Below are positions 38,784-46,593 of a DNA stretch of 64,000 nucleotides, piece after piece (the stretch's first letter is position 1; each line of letters begins with the position of its first letter). Both the position numbers and the translations under genes were made by a program. The DNA lies in NCBI GenBank assembly GCA_045635085.1, contig JAZRBM010000020.1, forward strand, positions 96,780 through 160,779. Direction: 5' to 3'. The notes beneath the pieces are model-generated. The model had not been told where the DNA came from, did no database searches, and saw only the letters and a program-made list of their open reading frames with translations. The stretch is from Congzhengia sp045635085 (lineage in GTDB: Bacteria; Bacillota; Clostridia; UBA1381; UBA9506).

Positions 38784-41177
38784 ATGAAAAAAATAATATC
38801 TTTAATTTTGAGCATAGTAATGGTTATGAGTTCTCTTAGTGCGGTGGCTTATGCAACGGAGAGTGAATCTAATGCAGTTACAGTATACATAACAATAAGT
38901 AAATATGGAGAAATAGTAAATGATAAGAATAATTGTCCTGTAGCTATGGCGTCTGTTGAGCTTTCGGGGAAAGAAACTTATGTACTTGATGATGCCTTCA
39001 AAGCCGTGCATACTGACTTGTGTGAGACAGGTGTGTCGGGTTATGATACCGCGACGGGTAATTATGGGCTTTATGTTTCAAAGTTTTGGGAAGATACAAG
39101 CGAAAACTTCACATATCAGGTGAATTTTGGTGAAGAAAGTGTATGGGGACCTACACATGAGATTGAAGACGGTGACTGTATTGAGTTTTGTATAAATAAA
39201 AGCAGTGGCAATGATATGGAGGTATATACCAGGTTTGATAAAAGAAAAGTTCTGACTCAAACGGGAGAAAATGTTGATTTAGTGTTGTCGCAAGCTGAAT
39301 ACACAGCAGATGGGATGTCGTTCTCTGCCTGTTCAGATGCTACAGTAACCATAAATGGATTGCCCACTGAAAATGTAACGGATGAACATGGTATGGTATC
39401 TGTTTGTTTTGATGAGTGTGGTCAGTATATTGTTTCAGCCATTAAGACAAAGCTCGTTGTCGATGAAACGGTTACTGCCATTGAGGCGCCTATTTGTGTA
39501 ATTACAGTGAGCGATGATGAAATTCCGCCGACAGATGTCCCGACAGACACGCCTTCAGATGAGCCTGAAGATAATTCCCCAAGTGTGACAGCAGCAGAAC
39601 AGATGGATAACATAGTGGGAAAATATCTTTCTGATATCATTTTAAACGATGGAAATATGTATTGGTTTTTAGCAGATTTTGCTGATTATCTTAAAATATA
39701 TCCTGAAACTCAATATGTTTTCACAGCTTCGCAAAAACAATGCTTTGTTGATAAAATAGTTGCTTTTGCTGATGCATCGTCATCACAGAGTGACCTTGCA
39801 AAAGCTATTATTGCTCTTCGTGCATTAAATTATGATGCGAAAAACACCTACAGAAAAAATGGAACAGCATTTGATATTGTATCAAAGCTTACGTCACTTA
39901 TTACCGAAGAATCAGTAGCAGTACCTTATTATGAATACACACTTCCGTATGTATTAATTGCCCTTGAACAGGGTGAAGATTATGCCTCGCAGGAAACTAA
40001 AGATTTTCTTATAAATAAAGCTATTGAAATAAGGGCTTCGTGGCAGGATACAACCTGGGGAATTGATGGGGCAGCACCTATGATCCGTGCTCTCGCTCCT
40101 TATTGTGACACAAATGCTGAAATAAAAGCACTTGTTGACGAGACATTAGAATTAATAAAGAGTTTTCAGGGAAGCGACGGTTCTATGGGGAATGCTGCAT
40201 CGACGGGTCTTGCGATGGCGGGATTTTCAGCTGCTGGAATAAATCCTGAAACAGTTTTAAAAGATGGAAAAAGTATGGTTGACGGGCTTATGAGCCAGTG
40301 TAATGGTGATTTTAACGGATTTTTACCTGAGGATAACTCCTTTGCTACAGAACAGGGATTAAGAGGACTTATCGCTTGGAAACTCTTGGATATTGATAAA
40401 ATGATTTATGACTTTAAAGATCATCCAAAAAATGAAGCCAGGGCAACTTTGGAAATTGTTTACACTCCGTCGTGGGGCGGAGGCTCATCAACCGGGAAAA
40501 CTGAAGTGAACAAAAATGATGATACAAAAAAAGAACCTGAAAATATCGATGAAAAGCCACAAGGGTTAAGCGGAAAAAAAGAGGATATACGAATTTTGCC
40601 AATAATTTTTGAAGAAAAGACTTTTGAGGATATACAAAGCCATAAAAGTCAAAATGCCATTGAGCAACTTGCTGTGAGGGGAGTTATAAATGGCAAAAAT
40701 GAAAAGAACTATTGTCCCGATGAAACAATGACACGAGCTGAATTTGCAACTATTGTGGTTAGAGCATTGGGAGTACCTGAGAAGAACGATGAGATATTTA
40801 ATGATGTAGCAGAGGATGATTGGTTTAATGTGTATGTAAATACCGCTTACAGTTATGGTATAGTAAATGGTGTATCAGAAAATGAGTTTAATCCATATGG
40901 AGAAATAACACGTGAAGAAGCTGCCACAATGATTTTGAGAGCTGCAAGACTTTGTGGAATGAATGCAGATACAAGTGAGACAGGAGTTAGAAATACACTG
41001 TCTGAATTTTCTGATTATGTTGAGACGTCAGAATGGGCGATGGCGGCACTTGCCTTTTGCTACAATGAGGAAATTCTTGATAAAGATGTTATTGAGGTAA
41101 AACCCAAAACAGAGATAACAAGAGCAGAAGTGGCCCAAATTCTCTATAATATGCTTGGCAGGGCGAAACTATTATGA
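38784..41177 (+). CDS. S-layer-anchored DUF4430/helical-barrel protein, putative B12 capture protein
   Basis: The 797 residues start with a signal peptide (about 1-27, ending AVAYA). A DUF4430-like domain follows (about 30-140), which is the fold of the transcobalamin C-terminal domain. Next are a beta domain (about 150-230), a Pro/Thr linker, and an alpha-helical barrel region (about 275-555). The barrel's repeats (AKAIIALRALNYDAKNTY, LPYVLIALEQG, GAAPMIRALAPY) resemble prenyltransferase and intrinsic-factor barrels. Three SLH domains (about 620-795, TMTRAEFATIVVRALG, EITREEAATMILRAAR, EITRAEVAQILYNMLG) anchor it to the wall. ATG 38784 follows CGGAGG. It is controlled by the cobalamin riboswitch and followed by ECF genes. 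B12 binding is inferred. Confidence 0.8.
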   Translation: MKKIISLILSIVMVMSSLSAVAYATESESNAVTVYITISKYGEIVNDKNNCPVAMASVELSGKETYVLDDAFKAVHTDLCETGVSGYDTATGNYGLYVSKFWEDTSENFTYQVNFGEESVWGPTHEIEDGDCIEFCINKSSGNDMEVYTRFDKRKVLTQTGENVDLVLSQAEYTADGMSFSACSDATVTINGLPTENVTDEHGMVSVCFDECGQYIVSAIKTKLVVDETVTAIEAPICVITVSDDEIPPTDVPTDTPSDEPEDNSPSVTAAEQMDNIVGKYLSDIILNDGNMYWFLADFADYLKIYPETQYVFTASQKQCFVDKIVAFADASSSQSDLAKAIIALRALNYDAKNTYRKNGTAFDIVSKLTSLITEESVAVPYYEYTLPYVLIALEQGEDYASQETKDFLINKAIEIRASWQDTTWGIDGAAPMIRALAPYCDTNAEIKALVDETLELIKSFQGSDGSMGNAASTGLAMAGFSAAGINPETVLKDGKSMVDGLMSQCNGDFNGFLPEDNSFATEQGLRGLIAWKLLDIDKMIYDFKDHPKNEARATLEIVYTPSWGGGSSTGKTEVNKNDDTKKEPENIDEKPQGLSGKKEDIRILPIIFEEKTFEDIQSHKSQNAIEQLAVRGVINGKNEKNYCPDETMTRAEFATIVVRALGVPEKNDEIFNDVAEDDWFNVYVNTAYSYGIVNGVSENEFNPYGEITREEAATMILRAARLCGMNADTSETGVRNTLSEFSDYVETSEWAMAALAFCYNEEILDKDVIEVKPKTEITRAEVAQILYNMLGRAKLL

Positions 41178-41869
41178 GAAGGAAACTATTAACTGTACTT
41201 ACTTGCTTATTAGTTGCAGTTTCGCTTGTTTCTTGTGTCAGTGTAAATGCTCCGAAAGACGCCGATATTGACTTGTCCGTTAATAAAGCAGACAAGCTGG
41301 CAGAGAAAAGCTTGTCGATTTCTACGGTTGAAACAGAAAAGACAGTTGATTTAACAAAAAGTGAAAAAACAGAAGCGATAAAAGATGAAAACTCTTTTGA
41401 AAAGACCGAAACTGGTGAAACTGATATTACGGATGAAGTGAGTTGTGATGGTGAGAAAGAAAAGGTAAAAAATTACGTATTTAAGTGCACTTTGTCGGTA
41501 AAATGTGATACTGTTTTAAAAAACATAACCGAACTTAAAAAAGAGAAAATCGAAATTTTGCCCAAGAACGGTATAATATTTCCTGAAACCGAGGTTATCT
41601 TTTATGAGGGGGAAAGTGTATTTAATGTTTTGAAAAGAGAGTTAAAGAAAAACAAAATACATATTGATTTTGTTAATGCACCGTTATATAATACGGTGTA
41701 TATAAGAGGAATTTCAAACCTATATGAACACGATTGCGGGGAACTTTCCGGATGGATATATAGAGTCAACGGCAAGGTACCGAGCATTGGATGTTCACAA
41801 TATATGTTGAATAACGGGGACAAAATTGAGTTTGTATATACCTGTAATCTAGGTAAAGATATTAATTGA
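41174..41869 (+). CDS. DUF4430 lipoprotein, putative B12-binding
   Basis: The 231 residues begin with a lipoprotein signal (lipobox LVSC, Cys21). A charged Thr/Glu/Lys-rich spacer to about 100 follows. A DUF4430 domain (about 105-231) then contains VFNVLKRELKKNKIHIDF, HDCGELSGWIYRVNG and YMLNNGDKIEFVYT, the transcobalamin-like beta domain. The start codon overlaps the stop of the surface protein (ATGA). The protein should sit on the outer face of the membrane, between the SLH protein in the wall and the ECF transporter, and could hand over the ligand. That flow is inference. Confidence 0.8.
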   Translation: MRRKLLTVLTCLLVAVSLVSCVSVNAPKDADIDLSVNKADKLAEKSLSISTVETEKTVDLTKSEKTEAIKDENSFEKTETGETDITDEVSCDGEKEKVKNYVFKCTLSVKCDTVLKNITELKKEKIEILPKNGIIFPETEVIFYEGESVFNVLKRELKKNKIHIDFVNAPLYNTVYIRGISNLYEHDCGELSGWIYRVNGKVPSIGCSQYMLNNGDKIEFVYTCNLGKDIN

Positions 41870-41898
41870 TTATCTCATTGAAAAAGAGGCAAAATAAA

Positions 41899-42786
41899 AT
41901 GAACGAATTTAAAACATATCACCCGATTGTAAATTTTGTGTACTTCGTATTTGTAATTGGGTTTTCCTGCTTTTTTATGCATCCGGTATGTCTTGGTATT
42001 TCGCTTGCATCCGGCTTTACATATTCGGTGATGCTAAAAGGCAAAAAACAGGTAAAAACAAACTTAATATATATGCTTCCAATGCTACTTATGATGGCAC
42101 TGATAAACCCTGCCTTTAACCACGAGGGAGTTACAATCATAGAGTATTTGCCAAACGGAAATCCGTTGACGCTTGAATCCATTATTTACGGGCTTTGTGC
42201 ATCTGTCATGATAGTGAGTGTTATTTGTCATTTTTCCTGCTATAACGAGGTTATGACAAGTGATAAGTTTATCTATCTGTTTGGAAAAATTATTCCTGCG
42301 ATGTCACTCATCATCTCTATGACGCTCCGATTTGTGCCGAAGTTTGCTCATCAGCTAAAAATCGTAACAAACGCTCAAAGGTGTATGGGGCGTGATGTGA
42401 GTAGCGGTAGTATTATAAAGCGTGCTAAATGTGGACTTAATATATTGTCAATTATGACGACATGGTCTTTAGAGAATGCCATTGAAACAGCAGACAGCAT
42501 GAAATCCCGCGGTTATGGAATCCCAGGAAGAAGTGCGTTTTCAATATTTAATTTTGATATAAGAGATAAATGCGCACTTGCTTTTATTTTGCTTTTAGGT
42601 ATATATACACTTGTGGGAAGCTTAATGGGAGAAATGACTTTTAGTTTCTTTCCATCAATGAAAATGGCAAAAGCTTCTGTATTTGGCATAAGTGTATTCG
42701 TGGCATATTTAATGCTTTGTATATGCCCTATAATAATTGAACTGTGGGAGGTGAGAAAATGGAAAGCTATAGAATCGAAAATTTAA
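41899..42786 (+). CDS. ecfT: Energy-coupling factor transporter transmembrane component T
   Basis: EcfT links ATPases and the substrate-binding S component in group II ECF importers. The 295 residues have about six membrane segments. The coupling-helix region SLENAIETADSMKSRGYGIPG, with an Arg-Gly ending, is the EcfT signature. ATG 41899 is preferred (GAGG upstream); an upstream in-frame TTG at 41866 overlaps the previous stop. The 3' end overlaps the ATPase gene by 28 bp. Confidence 0.88.
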   Translation: MNEFKTYHPIVNFVYFVFVIGFSCFFMHPVCLGISLASGFTYSVMLKGKKQVKTNLIYMLPMLLMMALINPAFNHEGVTIIEYLPNGNPLTLESIIYGLCASVMIVSVICHFSCYNEVMTSDKFIYLFGKIIPAMSLIISMTLRFVPKFAHQLKIVTNAQRCMGRDVSSGSIIKRAKCGLNILSIMTTWSLENAIETADSMKSRGYGIPGRSAFSIFNFDIRDKCALAFILLLGIYTLVGSLMGEMTFSFFPSMKMAKASVFGISVFVAYLMLCICPIIIELWEVRKWKAIESKI

Positions 42787-45233
42787 GTTTTACTTATCCT
42801 GCCAGATGCGATAAAGTGCTTAAAGATATAAACCTTACGGTAAATCAGGGCGAATTTGTTTTGCTTTGCGGAAAATCAGGGTGTGGTAAGACTACGCTTT
42901 TAAGACTATTAAAACCTTCCTTATCACCATTCGGAGAGATAAGCGGTAATATCTTTTTTAACGGCAAACCTCTTGCCGACTACGATATAAAAGAACAGGC
43001 ATCAGACATTGGATTTGTAATGCAAACGTGCGATAACCAGATTGTCACGGACAAGGTGTGGCATGAGCTTGCATTTGGGTTAGAGAGCCTGGGAATGAAA
43101 ACTTCAGAAATCAGGACAAGGGTGTCCGAGATGGCATCGTTTTTCGGAATAAAGACTTGGTTCTACAAGAAAGTATGTGAGCTTTCAGGCGGTCAGAAAC
43201 AGCTTCTTAACCTTGCATCAGTTATGGTTATGCAGCCATCTGTACTGATACTTGACGAGCCTACAAGTCAGCTTGATCCAATCGCAGCAGGTGAATTTTT
43301 GAAGACTTTAGAGAAGATAAACCGTGAGCTTGGTACAACCGTTATTCTCACTGAACATCGACTGGAAGATGCTTTTCCAATGGCTGACAGAGTAATCGTT
43401 ATGGATGAGGGAAAAATCATTGCAGATGAAGCACCTGAAGAAGTCGGCAGAATTTTAAAAAACCAAAACCATGATATGTATAAAGCACTCCCGACTCCGA
43501 TGAGAGTTCATGGTGAAGTGGAAAATGATCTGACCTGTCCCTTAACTGTCAGGGATGGCAGAGCATGGCTTTTAGAATACTCAAAAGAAAACACATTGAA
43601 TATCGAGGTTATTCCGAAAGATAAGGTACAGGATAACACCGATGCAGTAATTGAAATTAAAGATGCTTGGTTCAAATATGAAAAGGAATTGCCAGACGTC
43701 CTTAAAGGATTTAATTTAAGCATAAATAAAGGTGAAATCTTCTGTTTGGTGGGTGGTAACGGCACAGGAAAGACAACTGCGCTTTCGCTCGTGTCAGGTC
43801 TTAATACACCATACAGAGGAAAAGTTAAGATAAAAGGACAAAGCATTTGTAAAATCAAGAATTTATACGATGGTCTTTTGGGCGTTCTTCCGCAAAATCC
43901 GCAGAGTGTGTTTGTAAAGAAAACTGTTTATCTTGATTTGATGGAGATTTTATCAGAAAGGAAATTATCAAAACAAGAAAAAGAACAAAAGATACATAAT
44001 ATATCTTTACTTTGCAGGATTGAAAACCTTTTAGAAAGTCATCCATATGATTTATCGGGCGGTGAACAACAAAGAGCAGCACTTGCTAAAATACTTCTTA
44101 TGGAACCGCAAATTCTGCTTCTTGACGAGCCGACAAAAGGGATGGATGCACATTTCAAAGAAGAATTTGCGAACATCCTTTTAGACTTAAAAGCAAATGG
44201 CGTTACAATTGTTATGGTATCTCACGATATAGAGTTCTGTGCAGAGTATGCTGACAGATGCTCGCTTTGTTTTGACGGCAGCATAACATCAGTTGACACG
44301 CCGAGGCAGTTTTTCAAGGGTAAGAATTTTTATACCACATCTGCAAACCGTATGGCAAGAACTTGCCTTCCTGATGCAGTTTTGGCAGAAGATATTATCC
44401 TTGCTTGTGGTGGCAGAGTAGAAAAAAGAGAAAGACAATCCTGGAATATAGAATTACATAAGGTTCAAAACGAAACGGGGACACAAAAAGATATCAAAAA
44501 TTTAGTAATTAAAGCTCCAAAGTCAGACAGAAAACTGACGAAAAGAACCCTTGTGGCAACGTTTCTTATACTGATTTTAATACCGCTGACTATTTATATG
44601 GGCATTTCCTTTTTAGGAGACAGAAAGTATTATTTTACAAGCCTTTTAATAATTATTGAAACGATAATACCCTTTTGTATGGTGTTCGAGAGTGAAAAGC
44701 CAAAAGCAAGAGAACTTATAGTAATAAGTGTGTTGTGTGCAATAGCGGTCGCAGGCAGAGCGGCATTCTTTATGTTTCCTGAGTTTAAGCCTGTTGTGGC
44801 ACTTATAATAATTGCAGGTGTGTGCTTCGGCGGCGAAACGGGCTTTTTAGTCGGTGCAATTACAGGATTTGTTTCAAATTTTTTTGCAGGACAAGGTCCG
44901 TGGACACCGTGGCAGATGTTTGCCTTTGGTATTATCGGTTTTATTGCAGGAATACTTTTTAAAAAGGATGCCTTACAAAAGACAAAAGCATCCCTTTGCA
45001 TATTCGGTTTTTTAGCTACCTTTGTTATCTACGGTGGTATTATGAATCCTGCATCAATCGTTATGTATCAGAATAAAATCACATTAAAGATGATACTATC
45101 TGCCTATATTGTGGGAATGCCTCTTGATTTGATTCATGCAGCAGCAACTGCTTTTTTCCTTTGGTTTATATCCGAACCCATGATAGAAAAACTCGAAAGA
45201 ATTAAGGTTAAATATGGTTTGGTGGAAAGATAA
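42759..45233 (+). CDS. EcfA-EcfA'-S component fusion protein of an ECF transporter
   Basis: One 824-residue chain contains two ABC ATPases and an S component. ATPase 1 has Walker A GKSGCGKTT (38-46) and signature LSGGQKQL. ATPase 2 has GGNGTGKTT (about 332-340) and LSGGEQQRAALAKI with LLLDEPTKG. From about residue 590 the chain is an integral membrane domain of about six helices (ALIIIAGVCFGGETGFLVGA, GQGPWTPWQMFAFGIIGFIAG) of the ECF S-component type. ATG 42759 follows GGGAGGTGAG. With EcfT it forms a full importer. The cobalamin riboswitch upstream points to a B12 or precursor substrate. Confidence 0.87.
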   Translation: MESYRIENLSFTYPARCDKVLKDINLTVNQGEFVLLCGKSGCGKTTLLRLLKPSLSPFGEISGNIFFNGKPLADYDIKEQASDIGFVMQTCDNQIVTDKVWHELAFGLESLGMKTSEIRTRVSEMASFFGIKTWFYKKVCELSGGQKQLLNLASVMVMQPSVLILDEPTSQLDPIAAGEFLKTLEKINRELGTTVILTEHRLEDAFPMADRVIVMDEGKIIADEAPEEVGRILKNQNHDMYKALPTPMRVHGEVENDLTCPLTVRDGRAWLLEYSKENTLNIEVIPKDKVQDNTDAVIEIKDAWFKYEKELPDVLKGFNLSINKGEIFCLVGGNGTGKTTALSLVSGLNTPYRGKVKIKGQSICKIKNLYDGLLGVLPQNPQSVFVKKTVYLDLMEILSERKLSKQEKEQKIHNISLLCRIENLLESHPYDLSGGEQQRAALAKILLMEPQILLLDEPTKGMDAHFKEEFANILLDLKANGVTIVMVSHDIEFCAEYADRCSLCFDGSITSVDTPRQFFKGKNFYTTSANRMARTCLPDAVLAEDIILACGGRVEKRERQSWNIELHKVQNETGTQKDIKNLVIKAPKSDRKLTKRTLVATFLILILIPLTIYMGISFLGDRKYYFTSLLIIIETIIPFCMVFESEKPKARELIVISVLCAIAVAGRAAFFMFPEFKPVVALIIIAGVCFGGETGFLVGAITGFVSNFFAGQGPWTPWQMFAFGIIGFIAGILFKKDALQKTKASLCIFGFLATFVIYGGIMNPASIVMYQNKITLKMILSAYIVGMPLDLIHAAATAFFLWFISEPMIEKLERIKVKYGLVER

Positions 45234-45251
45234 TCATATATAATAAAAAGA

Positions 45252-45290
45252 TATAAAAGACGCAAATCGACAGAATTTGCGTCTTTTATA
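45252..45290 (+). terminator. Terminator of the riboswitch operon
   Basis: AAAAGACGCAAAT (45255-45267) and ATTTGCGTCTTTT (45275-45287) form a 13 bp perfect stem with a 7-base loop, ending in T4. Confidence 0.85.
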
Positions 45291-45299
45291 TTAAAATTG

Positions 45300-45868
45300 A
45301 AATTTTGTTATTTGATACATTGTTTGATATAAAAACCGATTTGTCGCCTAAAGAGAATGAAGGATGTTTTTAATAAAATTAACAACTCATACTTCAAAGA
45401 ATAGCTTGCTTTTTTTGATGTTTGTGCTATAATGTTAGTGTAGGGAAATCTAGCATTCCTGCGGGATCTGAAGGAAAATATTTAAAGAATCAAAGGAGAG
45501 AATAGTAGATCCTATTATTCACTGTTCACCTTGATTGGATAAAGGCGGCTATTATTTTTCTTGGCGCATCTTTATCTGTCAGTACGATTATGTCTGTTGG
45601 GAAGATGCCGTTTTTTGTGATACTCTTTACCTTTGCTATGTGTTTTGGTGGTGGCTTTTTGCCCTTTTGTACATAGCAATGGAAGGTGCCACGCTGGTAA
45701 TTATAATCAATTGTGGAAAATTAAATAACAATTAATCACTGATATTACCCACCAATTGACAGCGCTGAAAAAGTTTCTTTTAGTAAAATGATTTTTTGCA
45801 GTTTGATTGTGCATCAATTATTTTGAAAAGAATTTATATGTATTAAGAATATTATAGGTGCTAACTTA
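45300..45868 (+). other. Gene-free region with a promoter and a possible decayed membrane-protein ORF
   Basis: TTGCTT (45406-45411) is 16 bp from TATAAT (45428-45433). AAAGGAGAG at 45493-45501 looks like a ribosome site, but stop codons follow at once. The frame after TAG at 45507 gives ILLFTVHLDWIKAAIIFLGA and VSTIMSVGKMPFFVILFTFA, up to a stop near 45676. It has no start codon and reads like a membrane segment pair. I take it as a degenerate gene. The rest shows nothing recognisable. Confidence 0.4.
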
Positions 45869-46579
45869 ATGAAAAAAATATTAAGCAGACTGCGCTCAGC
45901 AGTAGATGACTACAATATGATAAAAGATGGCGACCGGATTGCAGTAGGTATATCTGGTGGTAAGGATTCGCTTGTTTCGCTGGTTGCGATGAAGTCGCTC
46001 CAAAGGTTTTATCCAAAGAAATTCCACTTAGAAGCAGTGACGATTAATTTGGGATTTTCTGATATGGATTATACACCTATCGCTAAACTGTGCGAAGAGC
46101 TTTGCGTGCCGTATCATATAGAGCATACAGATATCAAGCAAATTGTATTTGACATAAGAAAAGAAGAAAATCCCTGCTCTTTATGTGCCAAAATGAGAAG
46201 AGGTGCAATGTGTAATGCAGTCAGGGAACGGGATATTGATAAAATTGTCTACGGACATCACTTTGATGATGTATTAGATACATACTTTTTAAGCCTTATT
46301 TACGAAGGAAGAATGAATACGTTTTCTCCTGTTACATACTTAGAGAGAATGGAAGTGACGGTCTTAAGACCTTTAATTTACGTTGAAGAATCAGAAATAA
46401 GGAATTATGCACAAAAGACAAATTTGCCTGTAGTACAAAATTCCTGCCCTGCTGATAAAAACACGAAAAGACAGTATGCGCACGATTTAATCTGGAAACT
46501 GGAAAATGAAAATCATGGTTTTCGTAATCGACTGTTTACGGCAATTCAAAACTCAGATATTAGTGGATGGAAAAAATAA
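45869..46579 (+). CDS. TtcA-family PP-loop tRNA thiolation protein
   Basis: This is a PP-loop ATPase expected to add sulfur to tRNA (TtcA type, 2-thiocytidine at position 32, or a related site). The 236 residues have the PP-loop GISGGKDSLVSL (about 30-41), the cluster motif CSLCAKMRRG with its CxxC, and GHHFDDVLDT. The third cluster cysteine is probably in QNSCPADKNTKRQ. AGGTG precedes ATG 45869. It lies 14 bp before the phosphodiester glycosidase gene. The exact target base is not settled by sequence. Confidence 0.87.
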   Translation: MKKILSRLRSAVDDYNMIKDGDRIAVGISGGKDSLVSLVAMKSLQRFYPKKFHLEAVTINLGFSDMDYTPIAKLCEELCVPYHIEHTDIKQIVFDIRKEENPCSLCAKMRRGAMCNAVRERDIDKIVYGHHFDDVLDTYFLSLIYEGRMNTFSPVTYLERMEVTVLRPLIYVEESEIRNYAQKTNLPVVQNSCPADKNTKRQYAHDLIWKLENENHGFRNRLFTAIQNSDISGWKK

Positions 46580-46593
46580 ATTAGGAGAAAAAT

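Noticed and set aside
45535..45735. 66-codon frame rich in Trp and Tyr
   Set aside because: No ribosome site at its start; a neighbouring frame looks more like a decayed membrane protein. Not called as a gene.
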